The notes under the pieces are model-generated. The model had not been told where the DNA came from. It searched no databases and saw only the letters and a program-made list of their open reading frames with translations. Of a stretch of DNA of 64,000 nt, positions 9,706 to 19,161 are shown in pieces (positions within the stretch are counted from its first letter, which is position 1; the number at the start of each line of letters is the position of its first letter). Source of the stretch: Bacteroidales bacterium UBA5197. Lineage in GTDB: Bacteria > Bacteroidota > Bacteroidia > Bacteroidales > Lentimicrobiaceae. Location of the stretch: the NCBI GenBank assembly GCA_002412885.1, contig DHVX01000062.1, positions 309,669-373,668 on the forward strand, read 5' to 3'. The position numbers and the translations under genes are program-made.

Positions 9706-9750
9706 AACTGTGTTTGATGCGATGAAAGGGTTTTAATCAGAGTTTGCTTA

Positions 9751-9963
9751 AAACTCCGTTAGGAGTTTCCCTTTAATAACCCCCGGTGCCAACCGGGGGT
9801 TAATGGATCGGCAAACAAAACAACCCTGTAAGGGTTGCCCTTTATCATGGGGGAACCCACTCCGGGGTTCTGTTTTTAGCTCGTGTTACACAACCACCTA
9901 TTGCATCGGGGTTTCCGAAGTATCGGAATGTCCCATATTATTGGGCAATCCCTAAGGGATTAT
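9751..9963. repeat. Cluster of short palindromes after cysN
   Basis: The 320 bp between cysN and the next gene hold no ORF but several different small palindromes. Examples are AAACTCC/GGAGTTT (9751-9768), the perfect 10-bp stem AACCCCCGGT/ACCGGGGGTT with a GCCA loop (9778-9801), ACCCT/AGGGT near 9823, and AATCCCT/AGGGATT near 9948-9962. None is followed by a clear T-run, so they look like a repeat island more than terminators. The first two could still help end cysN transcripts. Confidence 0.6.
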
Positions 9964-10027
9964 GCATCTTCTTAATTAACTTTGTAAGATGCTGACAATA
10001 TGACCTTTGATTATTTTAAAGCAGTCC

Positions 10028-11593
10028 CTAATTATAAAATCCGGCACCAAAATCCAGGTTAATTACAAAATGAATTCCAGGGGAAAGCACCAATCTGAAT
10101 ACAATCAGAATAATTGCTGCCGTTATCAATACCACTGATCCTTTGGTAAATGAAACTGTTTTTCCTCTGATCTTTCCTGAATATTTCAGCAAATGTTTTC
10201 TGAAGATCATGGGCATAATTGCAAAAACCATTGATGCCAGAATAATGGTATCGTAAGCAAAAATGTACTCATGTTGGGGAGTTTTGTCGGGACTTCTGAC
10301 CAGAAACAGAAGCAATGTACCCAGCAGCCAGGGTATAATATAGGTAGAAAGCATTGCGCCAATTCTGTTTTCATATTTGCGTTTACCGTGAGGGAGGTTG
10401 CTCATGGCGGCATTGGTTGAATAGTATCCGGCCAAACTTAAAACAAACAGAAATATCAGAGAAACCAGAATCTTAAAGAAAACATTCATAAACATCCAGT
10501 TTGCAACATAGCCAAATCCAAGATTGGTAATTATGCCTGCAACAAAAGCCCCCAGAAAATGCGCTGCTCCCTGAAATGCAACCCACAGCAGAAACAACCG
10601 TAGTATGTGATTGTCAATTCGTTTAGCCTGTATTATCCTGAAAAGCAATACAGAAAGTGAGCCACATACCAATGGACCAATAAGCGTGATGGCAATGATG
10701 TTGGTTTTAGTCCATAAGCTGCTTGTATTGCCGATAGGAAAATATACTTCGTAATAATACAGCACAGCATCAATTCCGTAAACAGAAGCCACAACAATGG
10801 TAGCTGCCTGATACACTAGATAGATAAACAGATAAGAGAGAATAAAAAGACCAAGAGAGTTAAGTATTGCACGCAGATCAATACTGCCCATTATCTTTTT
10901 TAGCCTGACTAAAAACAGGGTGTTGTCTTCAGCTGCTTGTTTTTTTATCGGACTGCCTTCTGATTCAAACTGTATCAGACTGATTTTCCGGCGGACGTGC
11001 CTGTGTGCATGTCTGCGGGGAGAGGAAACCCGTAACTGCCTGTTGTCTTCTGAATCCATGCCTGATGCCGGATTCAGATTTTTATTTATTGCATTGGCAG
11101 CAAGACTTTCAGGTTTGATAACCTTTGCTGTCTTCTTTTTCCGGAATACTTTTATAATTCTTCGAAACCACTTCTGTAAAGGTTTGGAACGCCGGGCCGG
11201 TTTACGGATTATGCTGACAACCTCAGTTATTTCATTCTTTCCGGGTTCCTGCTTTAAAGTTTGATCCTGAAGTGTGTTCGTATCAACAGAGCTGATTACA
11301 GGCGCCGAATGAACTGTTTCCGGATTTGTATTCAGATTTTTGTTCGCAATATTGGCAGCAAGTTTTTTCGGATTAAGTGTTCGGACTTTCTCTGTTTTGT
11401 GAAAAAGTTTCTCAATCTTCTTAATCCATCCTGGCTTGACTCTGCTTTTGCGTTTTCGGGGTTGAGGAATACTTGTGGATTCGGGCCGTATGAAATGAGT
11501 GGATTTGCGCTTTTTGCCAGGTTTTCGAAAGAATCGCCTGACCAAAGAGCTGAAAGATGTCGGCCTTCCGGACTTTTTCCCGTTCATTCCCAT
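10028..11593 (-). CDS. Multi-pass membrane protein with a triplicated basic N-terminal module (unknown function)
   Basis: I do not recognise the family. The first ~230 residues are strongly basic and predicted soluble. Residues about 51-88 and 134-174 are clear copies of one module: a basic amphipathic stretch (GWIKKIEKLF / KWFRRIIKVF), a Lys/Thr linker, then LAAN.INKNLN-type ends. Residues 10-38 look like a third, shortened copy. From about residue 245 onward come seven or eight hydrophobic segments, including a small-residue stretch AAHFLGAFVAG. The start is 18 bp downstream of the Fe-ADH stop on the same strand, so they may be co-transcribed. No signal peptide. The basic modules could bind nucleic acid or acidic lipid; that is inference. 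Confidence 0.75.
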   Translation of the reverse strand: MGMNGKKSGRPTSFSSLVRRFFRKPGKKRKSTHFIRPESTSIPQPRKRKSRVKPGWIKKIEKLFHKTEKVRTLNPKKLAANIANKNLNTNPETVHSAPVISSVDTNTLQDQTLKQEPGKNEITEVVSIIRKPARRSKPLQKWFRRIIKVFRKKKTAKVIKPESLAANAINKNLNPASGMDSEDNRQLRVSSPRRHAHRHVRRKISLIQFESEGSPIKKQAAEDNTLFLVRLKKIMGSIDLRAILNSLGLFILSYLFIYLVYQAATIVVASVYGIDAVLYYYEVYFPIGNTSSLWTKTNIIAITLIGPLVCGSLSVLLFRIIQAKRIDNHILRLFLLWVAFQGAAHFLGAFVAGIITNLGFGYVANWMFMNVFFKILVSLIFLFVLSLAGYYSTNAAMSNLPHGKRKYENRIGAMLSTYIIPWLLGTLLLFLVRSPDKTPQHEYIFAYDTIILASMVFAIMPMIFRKHLLKYSGKIRGKTVSFTKGSVVLITAAIILIVFRLVLSPGIHFVINLDFGAGFYN

Positions 11594-11611
11594 TTTGTTA
11601 GGCCTAGTATT

Positions 11612-12754
11612 CTATAACATTAGCTGAATGATCTTCCTGTAGTCGTCCTGATTAAGTTTGTGAACAAAAGTAGCGGCTTTATTCAGCTCCATTATTCTGA
11701 ATATCTCATCAGCATCCGGCTCAATTCCTTTAATATCACTCAATCTGATCGGACAATCCAGACTTTTGAAAAATCCTTCCAGATGATTTATGGTTTCATC
11801 AACATCTGAAGTGCCAAAGAGGTTTTCGCCCAGTAGTGAAATCCGTTTGCCTATCCGGTCTTTTTGCAGCCGTAGCCATGCAGGATAAACGATTGTAAGT
11901 GAAGCCCCGTGCGGCACATCATATAAAAGCGAAAGTACATGTCCGATGCTGTGAACGCCCCATTCACCCGAAACCCGGCCGTTCATGGTCATTCCATTGA
12001 GAGCCATGGTGGCTGCGTACATTATTTTTGCACGCAGCTTGTAATTTGAAAGATCATTAATCAGTTCAGGCCCGTATTCCATTGCTTCAAGAATGATGGA
12101 ATATACAAACCTGTCGGACAATGTTGCCTCTTCACCGTTGCCAAAAAAAGCTTCCAGCGAATGAGCAATAAGATCGGCTACACCAAACGCCGTATAGTCA
12201 CGGGGGACTGACATTGTAAACTGCGGATCCAAAAATGAGTGTTTTGGATACATCAGCGGACTGCTGAAACTTCCTTTATTTTCGGCTGCATGATTTGAAA
12301 TTACTGCAAATGGATTCATTTCAGTTCCGGTGGCTGCCAGTGTAAGTACCGAAATCAAAGGAACAGCAGTGCGTGGAAGCGCCCTTCTGACAAAGAAATT
12401 CCAGGCCGGGGTTTCAACAGGAATGGTGATTGAAATAATTTTTGCTGAGTCAATCACACTTCCACCGCCAACAGCAAGCACAACATCCACACCGTGTTCA
12501 CGGCCGAGTGCTGCTGCTGCATCCACATCTTCAACAATCGGATTAGAGCGGATTCCGCCATATTCAAATACTTCGGCACCAATTGATTCCAATTGTTTAA
12601 TAACCAGATCATAAAGACCATTTTGTTTGATTGAACCGGTTCCATAAACAAGCAAAACGTTCTTGCCGAAACGATTGATAACCTGTCCGAGGCCATTCAG
12701 TACATCCTTGCCAAAGTGAAGACTTGTGGGATTATAAGCAACAAAATTTTCCAT
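11612..12754 (-). CDS. Iron-containing alcohol dehydrogenase (YqhD/butanol-dehydrogenase type)
   Basis: Group III Fe-dependent dehydrogenase that reduces aldehydes to alcohols with NAD(P)H. The Rossmann part shows VLLVYGTGSIKQNG and the phosphate-binding GGGSVIDSAK. Metal ligands are visible in DLIAHSLEAFF, GVHSIGHVLS and DVPHGAS. Length 380 residues and the opening FVAYNPTSLHFGKD match the YqhD/BdhA subgroup. The exact substrate cannot be read from sequence. Upstream lies the MITE at 12822-12950 and then RNase R. Confidence 0.92.
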   Translation of the reverse strand: MENFVAYNPTSLHFGKDVLNGLGQVINRFGKNVLLVYGTGSIKQNGLYDLVIKQLESIGAEVFEYGGIRSNPIVEDVDAAAALGREHGVDVVLAVGGGSVIDSAKIISITIPVETPAWNFFVRRALPRTAVPLISVLTLAATGTEMNPFAVISNHAAENKGSFSSPLMYPKHSFLDPQFTMSVPRDYTAFGVADLIAHSLEAFFGNGEEATLSDRFVYSIILEAMEYGPELINDLSNYKLRAKIMYAATMALNGMTMNGRVSGEWGVHSIGHVLSLLYDVPHGASLTIVYPAWLRLQKDRIGKRISLLGENLFGTSDVDETINHLEGFFKSLDCPIRLSDIKGIEPDADEIFRIMELNKAATFVHKLNQDDYRKIIQLML

Positions 12755-12809
12755 AATTATTGATTGTTGTTTTTAAAACATTTTTTTGAAGAGCTTTACT
12801 TACTGTAAA

Positions 12810-12962
12810 GAATTGTCAAGCAATGTCGTTTAGTTAAGGTTTCGAATTTTCAGATAAGTGAATCAAATATCCTTCGATTCCACTCAGGATGACTGTCAGT
12901 CTGAGTCCCGCACGTGCGGGAAAGACAATATTCCTTAACTAAACGACATTGAATTGTCAAGC
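12810..12962. mobile_element. MITE copy 1 with 18-bp perfect terminal inverted repeats and 12-bp target duplication
   Basis: The element itself is 12822-12950 (129 bp). The ends AATGTCGTTTAGTTAAGG (12822-12839) and its exact reverse complement (12933-12950) are perfect. It is flanked by the direct repeat GAATTGTCAAGC (12810-12821 and 12951-12962). It contains a CCCGCACGTGCGGG palindrome and no ORF. The end sequence and long target duplication recall IS4/IS231-group elements (inference). It sits in the last codons of the RNase R gene and supplies its present stop. A diverged second copy is at 23772-23886. Confidence 0.88.
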
Positions 12963-15112
12963 ACAAAATCCATTTGTTTGCGTTGAAGATCAACTCGTTT
13001 TACACGGATCTTTATCGGAGCTCCCAGCTTAAATTCGCGGCCATGATGTTGTCCGATAACACGGTAATTGTCTTCGTCAAGGTAATAGAAATCATCATCC
13101 ATGTATTTCATGGAAACCATTCCTTCGCATTTACTGCCTTCCAGTTCCACAAAAATACCATACTTGCTGACACCCGAAATAAGGCCATTAAATGATTGGC
13201 CTATTTTATCCTGAAGATACTCTGCCTGTTTGTATTTTACCGAAGCACGTTCAGCCTCAACTGCTTTGCGCTCCATTTCTGAGCTATGCACGCAATACTC
13301 TTCGTATTCTTCTTTGCTTGCTGATCCCTTTCCTTCCAGATACCATTCGAGAAGCCGATGTACCATCAGATCGGGATACCTGCGTATGGGCGAAGTAAAA
13401 TGTGTGTAAAACGGGAAAGAAAGTCCATAGTGACCAATGTTAACCGTTGAATATTCAGCTTTTGACATGGTGCGGATGGCAATGGTTTCGATCATTGTTT
13501 TTTCGCCTTTGCCGGCTATCTGTTCAAACAAATTATTGAATGAATTGGCAACACTTTTATGCGATCCTAAATTTAATTTATACCCGAGCTTGGTTAGAAA
13601 CTCTGAAAATTTGGCAAGTTTATCGGGGTTAGGTTCGTCATGAACTCTATAAACAAATGTTTTAGGGGTGGATTGTCCTTTCTTTTGCCCGATTTTTTCA
13701 GCAACACGCCGGTTAGCCAATAGCATGAAATCCTCAATCAGCATATTGGCTTCTTTTTGTTCTTTAACGTAAGTGTCGAGGGGTTTGCCGTTTTCGTCAA
13801 GAATGAACTTCACTTCTGTGGTGTGAAAAGCAATCGATCCCTTTTTAAATCGCTCTTCTCTCAGTTGCTCAGCCAGTTGATTCAGTATCAGAAGTTCATC
13901 TTTGTATTGGCCTTCAGCGCCTTCAATCATCACCTGAACTTCCTCGTAGCTATATCGACGGTCGCTGTTTATGATGGTTTTTCCAAACCATTCGCTGCTG
14001 ATTTTTGCCTTTTCGTCTAGCGTAAAAACGGCCGAAAAACAGAGTTTGTCTTCGTTGGGGCGAAGCGAGCAAACCATATTCGACAATTTTTCGGGCAACA
14101 TCGGAATGGTTCTGTCAACCAGGTAAATGGATGTCCCTCTGTCATAAGCTTCCTTATCAAGCGCAGTCTGAGGTTTTACATAATGCGAAACATCAGCAAT
14201 ATGAACGCCGACTTCCCATTCTCCTGAATCAAGTTTCCTTAGTGATAATGCATCATCAAAGTCTTTTGCATCCGGCGGGTCAATGGTACATGTCCAGATA
14301 TTCCGGAAATCTCTTCGTTTAGCAATTTCTTCATCGCTGATTTTTTCAGGGATTTTGTCGGCTTCTTTCAGCGTTTCAGGCCTGAACTGCAGCGGAAACT
14401 CAAAGGATGCAAGTATGGAGTTCATCTCCACATTGTTATCTCCGGGTTTGCCAAGCACATCAGTTATTTCGCCATAGGGATTTTTCGACCGTTCCGGCCA
14501 TTCGGTAATCCGCGCAATGGCTTTTTGCCCGTGTGTTGCTTTATTGAGCGACTCTTTCGGAATGAAAATATCAATGGGAATTGAAACATCATCGGGAATC
14601 AGAAATGCAAATTTGCCGGTTACCTGAACTGTTCCGACATACTGAGAACGACCTCGTTTAAGCACTTCAACAATCTGACCTTCCACCTTTCGCCCCTTTC
14701 TGAGCGGGAAAAGATGAACCTTTACTGTGTCTCCATGCAGGGCGTGACCGGTTTGTCCGGCTCCCACAAATACATCTTCATCCAGATCAGCAACACTTAC
14801 ATAAGCTTTGCCGGTTTGTTTCATATCAACAACGCCAATGACTGTAGCTGTCAATATTTTGTCGTTCAATAAATCGGGATTATATTTGAATTTGCCGCGG
14901 TTGAGCTCTATGATTGTTTCTTTTGCTGAAAGTTTTTCAAGAATAATCCTGACATGCTCTTTGCTCACCTTGTCGGAAATTCCTAAAAGTTTGGAAACCT
15001 GCCTGAAATTGAACGCCTTAAACGGATTTGTTGAAAACAAGGCTTCAACTGTACTTATAAATGGGTCATTCTTTGAATGGGCGACTCCTGACCCTGACTT
15101 TTTCTTTGCCAT
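12935..15112 (-). CDS. rnr: Ribonuclease R (3'-5' exoribonuclease), C-terminus altered by a MITE
   Basis: RNase II-family hydrolytic exonuclease that degrades structured RNA. N-terminal winged-helix and cold-shock domains are followed by the RNB domain with the metal-binding motif DPPDAKDFDDAL. A C-terminal S1 domain (GLISGVSKYGIFVELEG) ends the protein. Length 725 residues is typical. The end now reads VLDNSMSFS with the last codons and TAA inside the inserted MITE's inverted repeat. Joining the two flanks without the element gives VLDNSLQ and a stop, which I take as the ancestral end. The change lies beyond the S1 fold and is probably tolerated. Confidence 0.96.
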   Translation of the reverse strand: MAKKKSGSGVAHSKNDPFISTVEALFSTNPFKAFNFRQVSKLLGISDKVSKEHVRIILEKLSAKETIIELNRGKFKYNPDLLNDKILTATVIGVVDMKQTGKAYVSVADLDEDVFVGAGQTGHALHGDTVKVHLFPLRKGRKVEGQIVEVLKRGRSQYVGTVQVTGKFAFLIPDDVSIPIDIFIPKESLNKATHGQKAIARITEWPERSKNPYGEITDVLGKPGDNNVEMNSILASFEFPLQFRPETLKEADKIPEKISDEEIAKRRDFRNIWTCTIDPPDAKDFDDALSLRKLDSGEWEVGVHIADVSHYVKPQTALDKEAYDRGTSIYLVDRTIPMLPEKLSNMVCSLRPNEDKLCFSAVFTLDEKAKISSEWFGKTIINSDRRYSYEEVQVMIEGAEGQYKDELLILNQLAEQLREERFKKGSIAFHTTEVKFILDENGKPLDTYVKEQKEANMLIEDFMLLANRRVAEKIGQKKGQSTPKTFVYRVHDEPNPDKLAKFSEFLTKLGYKLNLGSHKSVANSFNNLFEQIAGKGEKTMIETIAIRTMSKAEYSTVNIGHYGLSFPFYTHFTSPIRRYPDLMVHRLLEWYLEGKGSASKEEYEEYCVHSSEMERKAVEAERASVKYKQAEYLQDKIGQSFNGLISGVSKYGIFVELEGSKCEGMVSMKYMDDDFYYLDEDNYRVIGQHHGREFKLGAPIKIRVKRVDLQRKQMDFVLDNSMSFS

Positions 15113-15338
15113 ATTTTATTCATATTATCTGGTAAAGGTAAGAAATTAAGCCCGAATTCTATCTATAGCTAAGAAACTATCATTCTGCACAGAAATTAAA
15201 ATGAAAATAATTCATCTATTGAAGTTACTTTTTGTAAAATCGTTGATGAATGGTTGAATGCTTAAGATGGATTGATCAGATAACTCTGATTCTCCCACTT
15301 TAAATGCAGGTTGCTGCAATCTTAATACCCTGAATATC

Positions 15339-15707
15339 ATGGAAAAGAAAAGAATTTTAATCGCGGAAGACAATGCAATCAATCAGAAAGTTGCTTTGTT
15401 GTTACTTCAGAAGTACGAGCAAACCATTGACATAGCTGACAATGGTCGCATTGCGGTTGAGAAATTTTTGATTCATGATTACGATCTGGTACTAATGGAT
15501 TTGCATATGCCTGAATTGGATGGTTTCGAAGCAACGATCAGAATCAGGGAGATTGAAGAAAGCGAAAACAGAACAAAGAAAGTAAAAATATTTGCCATGA
15601 CGGCAAGTTCTATCACCGATGAAAGTGAACGGTGTTATCAGGTGGGCATGAATGGTTACATTTCAAAACCATTTAAAGCTGAAGAAGTTATGAAGGCACT
15701 TAGTTAG
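15339..15707 (+). CDS. Stand-alone response-regulator receiver domain (CheY-like)
   Basis: Single REC domain of 122 residues that accepts a phosphoryl group from a histidine kinase. The acidic pair is in ILIAEDNAIN, the phospho-acceptor Asp is in LVLMDLHMPELDG, the conserved Thr/Ser is in IFAMTASS, and the Lys is in GYISKPF. There is no output domain. The opening AEDNAINQKV is like receiver domains attached to hybrid kinases, so it may be a detached or phosphorelay receiver. No kinase is adjacent. Confidence 0.9.
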   Translation: MEKKRILIAEDNAINQKVALLLLQKYEQTIDIADNGRIAVEKFLIHDYDLVLMDLHMPELDGFEATIRIREIEESENRTKKVKIFAMTASSITDESERCYQVGMNGYISKPFKAEEVMKALS

Positions 15708-15893
15708 TGTCTGTTGAAAAACTCAACTGTGATCATGGGTATAAGCTCAATTTTCCCGGGCTGTTCAATAGATTTGTTTATCCAACGTAAATTGCACGCA
15801 AGAAACCTTAACTTAGATCAAGATAATCCCCTAGCGGACAATGCTTTTATACTTTAAAAGCAAACCCTATATTACCGGAAGCAGACAACAAAC

Positions 15894-16464
15894 CTATATT
15901 CCACTTAGCCGGGCAGGCTCGCCAACTTCGGAAGTAATTACTACGGTAACTTCCTTTTTTTTAACCACGATAAAAGCCTCAGAAATTCTGAACGGAGTAT
16001 TTTCTCGTCAAGGCCGTAAAAGAGCTTATCCAGCGAATCAAGTGCAACACGTTTTGCATTTACTTTATTAATTGACCGTTCAAGTCTTACAAATATTCCT
16101 TCATGATCGTATATTCCTGCTGTTTCCAACTCATCTGTGTTGATCACTACCTGATCGATGTATAAACTATTATTTTCAATATAATTATTCAGATCGTAAC
16201 CCAATGATTTAACATTCAGAACGAGCTCGTCCTTATTTTCTTCAAACGTCATAAATACACCGTGCTCATTATAAAAATCAATTCCATTGTTCAAAAATTC
16301 CATTGCCATAATGGTTTTTCCACAACCTGAACTGCCCATTATCAGCGTGGACCGGTTCCGGGGAAGACCTCCAAAAGTAATTTCATCCAATCCGGTTATA
16401 CCGGTGGCAGATTTTGGAATTGTAAATAAATTTTCGTTGTTTTTTTCTCTTTTGGTTGCTTCAT
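15894..16464 (-). pseudogene. Broken KaiC/RadA-type ATPase gene (two frameshifts, C-terminal part missing)
   Basis: The continuous frame in the middle (15941-16390) gives the N-terminal KaiC domain: GLDEITFGGLPRN, Walker A MGSSGCGKT and VALDSLDKLF as Walker B region. An ATG at 16464 reads MKQPKEKK, and the frame must shift in a run of seven A's to continue into NNENLFTIPKSATGITGLDE. At the 3' side the frame ends early as WLKKRKLP. Shifting in a run of eight A's restores WLKKKEVTVVITSEVG before a stop at 15894. KaiC-family proteins are usually 480 or more residues, so most of the second half is gone. Both shifts are in homopolymers, so sequencing error could explain them, but not the truncation. 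Confidence 0.8.
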
Positions 16465-16592
16465 AACTGCCGGCATTAATAATCGGGTAAATGGATCACT
16501 ATTTCCAAAATTATAGTTATTACCGAAGAGAATTGTTATATAATTATTTGAGAGATTTCAATAATTCATACTTTCTACGAAATCCAGTTTTT

Positions 16593-17717
16593 TTATTGAA
16601 AGGTGCTGCGAAATTTTGAAAACCAATTTTTTATCTTCTTAAACCATTTGCCTATAAATTCATTATCACTCTTATTGGAATTATGCTCACCCATCAGCAA
16701 TGCTATGGGTTTAAGTTCTTCATACTTTTCGCAAACCACTTTTAACATGGCGGCGAAGGGTAAAAATAAAATCATACCGGCTATTCCCCAGATCGAAGCA
16801 CCAATGATAATGCATAAAATTGAGGCTAACACGTTAACTTTTAGATTTCCTCCCACGATTTTCGGGGACAAAAAATTACTTTCAATAAACGAAACAAACC
16901 AAAAGAAAATAGCTACGGTTATTGGCATCCAAAGAGAATCATAGGTCATGACAGAATATAATACAGCAATTGCAGCGCCGACATTGGTTCCGACATACGG
17001 AATAATGGCTAAGATTCCGGCCAAAAACCCAAAAAGGAAAGGGTTGTCAATGCCAATAATCCAAAGCCCGATGCTGTTCACAAATCCCAGTATGAGAATA
17101 ATTACCATCATTCCAAAAAGATGTCGTTGTCCGACCTGCTGAATAGATTTAAACATTTCTAAGGCCTTTTTTCTGTTTTCTTGTGGATAAAAACTAACTA
17201 AAGCGCGCACCATCCCTGTTCTATAAAAAAGTATCAGGAAAGTGAATACACTTGTAGTCAGTAGCCCGATTAAGAAATCAGCCGTGCCACTAAAAGTTTT
17301 GCTTAACAATGTTACACCCGACTCGTTTAACCAGTTTTTAATCTTATCCAATAACTCTCCTTTTTCCAGTTGTGGTATAAACCCAATGTTTTCATTAATG
17401 TGTATTGTGGCGTCAGCAAAGACATTGAGGATTTTACCTTTAAAATCAGTTAAGTTTTCTGAAAGTTGGATGATTTGATTCGAGAAAAGATAAATGCCTC
17501 CCCCGATTATCAACAATAAGCTTATAATGGATAATAGTGCCGAAACCGTTATATTTGCACCTAATGATTCAATTTTTCGGGCAACAGGATAGAGTATAAA
17601 CGCAAGTAAAAAGGCAAATGCGATAGGAATCAGCACGGCCTTCGCCAGAATTAAAATAGCAAATAAGCCTATAACTGTGGCAATGAAATAAAATACTTTT
17701 TGAAAAGACAGGTGCAT
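16593..17717 (-). CDS. AI-2E family permease (PerM/YdiK-type)
   Basis: Inner-membrane transporter of the AI-2E/UPF0118 family, about eight membrane segments over 374 residues. Two N-terminal helices are followed by a soluble segment (about 80-150) and then TM pairs with the conserved GFLAGILAIIPYVGTNVGA region. The substrate is not predictable: family members export autoinducer-2 or act in Na+/H+ exchange. It stands alone between the broken KaiC gene and the sulfur block. Confidence 0.88.
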   Translation of the reverse strand: MHLSFQKVFYFIATVIGLFAILILAKAVLIPIAFAFLLAFILYPVARKIESLGANITVSALLSIISLLLIIGGGIYLFSNQIIQLSENLTDFKGKILNVFADATIHINENIGFIPQLEKGELLDKIKNWLNESGVTLLSKTFSGTADFLIGLLTTSVFTFLILFYRTGMVRALVSFYPQENRKKALEMFKSIQQVGQRHLFGMMVIILILGFVNSIGLWIIGIDNPFLFGFLAGILAIIPYVGTNVGAAIAVLYSVMTYDSLWMPITVAIFFWFVSFIESNFLSPKIVGGNLKVNVLASILCIIIGASIWGIAGMILFLPFAAMLKVVCEKYEELKPIALLMGEHNSNKSDNEFIGKWFKKIKNWFSKFRSTFQ

Positions 17718-17807
17718 AATAAATTAGTATTTAGTTTACTCAGCATTAACTGTTGAATCAAAGTAGATTTATTGGTGCAAACTTTATTCATCACTGTTTA
17801 AATAGAT

Positions 17808-19157
17808 TCAGCGAATCCTCCTTGCGACAATTTGTACCGGGTCCCAAACGGTAGAGAATGGAGGGGCGTATGCCAGATCTAGGTCCATTAATTGCTGTAC
17901 GGTAAATCCGGCGGTAATAGCCGTGGCAACGGTGTCTATGCGCTTGGCTGCACCTTTGAAGCCAACAATCTGTCCGCCCAAAATTCGTTGGCTTTGTTTG
18001 TTTACCACAATTTTAACGCTTATTTTTCCTGAACCGGGATAATAGCCTGCCGGGGTAACTGAAGTGATTGTCTCAGTCTCGTAATCAACTCCCAAATCTT
18101 TTGCCTCTTTTTCGGACAAGCCTGTACGTGAGATTTCCAGTTCCTGGAATTTTGTAATGGCTGTTCCTAAAACGCCGGGAAACTCAGCGCTTCCGCCACT
18201 GATATTTATGCCGGCAACCAATCCATGCTTGTTGGCAACGGTACCAAGGGCAATGTGAACCTGTTTCTGAGTAACCAAATGAAACGATTCGGCACAATCG
18301 CCTGCTGCCCAAATATTGGGTACAGATGTTTCAAGGCGCTTGTTTACCTGAATGGCATCTTTAGCACCCAGTTTTATGCCGGCCCGGCTTGCCAGCTCAG
18401 AATTGGGTTTTACGCCCATTCCCAAAATGACAATGTCGGCAGGAATGGTTTGTTTGTCAGTTATTACCGATTTTACGCTACCATCGGCATTCTTTTCAAA
18501 CTTCACCAATTTCTCCTCCAGAAAAACTTTTACCTGCTGTTCAATCATGTACTCAAGAATCAGATCTGCCATGTCCTTATCAAGGGTAGCCATGAGCTGC
18601 GGAGCCATATCAATCAGGGTAACATCCATAGAGAGATCGAGAAAAGCTTCAGCCATCTCAACACCAATATAACCACCGCCCACTATTACTGCCTTTGCCG
18701 GTTTGTTCTCCTCAATGAAGTTGAATACATCTATTCCGCTTTGTAAGGTTGAAAGGGCAAAAACACCATTGGCATCAATATTTTCCATTTTGGGTACAAT
18801 TGGAGAAGCGCCTGTTGCTATAAGCAGGTCATCCCATGATTCCCAAGACTCCTTTTCTTCGTCAAGATTTTTGACCTTTACGCGCTTATTCTCAATGTCA
18901 ATATCCAAGACTTCGTGGCGAATCCGAACATCAATATTTTGTTTTTGCCTGAACACTTCAGGTTTACGGGCAATCAGGTCTTCTTCGGATTCAACCTGCC
19001 CACCGATATAATAGGGCATACCACAGGCAGAGTAGGATGTATGATTTCCACGTTCGAACACAATAATCTCACGCTCAGCTTGCTCCCGCCTGACTTTCGA
19101 TGCAGCTGTCATACCCGCAGCATCTCCGCCTATTACAACCAATTTTCTTTTATTCAT
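17808..19157 (-). CDS. FAD-dependent pyridine nucleotide-disulfide oxidoreductase (CoA-disulfide / persulfide reductase-like)
   Basis: Flavoprotein of the CoADR/Nox group. FAD site GGDAAGMTAASK at the N-terminus, a single redox Cys45 in SACGMPYY, NAD site VIVGGGYIGVEMAEA, second FAD site WAAGDCAES and a C-terminal dimerisation domain. One redox Cys instead of a CxxxxC pair marks CoA-disulfide reductases, NADH oxidases and NADH-dependent persulfide reductases. It has no fused rhodanese. I start at ATG 19157; a GTG at 19160 is also possible. It is the last gene of the block and starts 5 bp after the DUF2254 stop. The sulfur neighbours favour CoA-persulfide or disulfide reduction. Confidence 0.88.
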   Translation of the reverse strand: MNKRKLVVIGGDAAGMTAASKVRREQAEREIIVFERGNHTSYSACGMPYYIGGQVESEEDLIARKPEVFRQKQNIDVRIRHEVLDIDIENKRVKVKNLDEEKESWESWDDLLIATGASPIVPKMENIDANGVFALSTLQSGIDVFNFIEENKPAKAVIVGGGYIGVEMAEAFLDLSMDVTLIDMAPQLMATLDKDMADLILEYMIEQQVKVFLEEKLVKFEKNADGSVKSVITDKQTIPADIVILGMGVKPNSELASRAGIKLGAKDAIQVNKRLETSVPNIWAAGDCAESFHLVTQKQVHIALGTVANKHGLVAGINISGGSAEFPGVLGTAITKFQELEISRTGLSEKEAKDLGVDYETETITSVTPAGYYPGSGKISVKIVVNKQSQRILGGQIVGFKGAAKRIDTVATAITAGFTVQQLMDLDLAYAPPFSTVWDPVQIVARRIR

Positions 19158-19161
19158 CACG

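Noticed and set aside
9778..9801. Terminator of cysN
   Set aside because: Perfect stem but no T-run on either side; kept as part of the palindrome cluster.
15841..16071. 76-codon ORF on the plus strand
   Set aside because: Opposite the broken KaiC gene and explained by it.
18225..18746. 173-codon ORF on the plus strand
   Set aside because: Lies wholly opposite the flavoprotein gene, whose motifs are clear; the ORF has no recognisable features.
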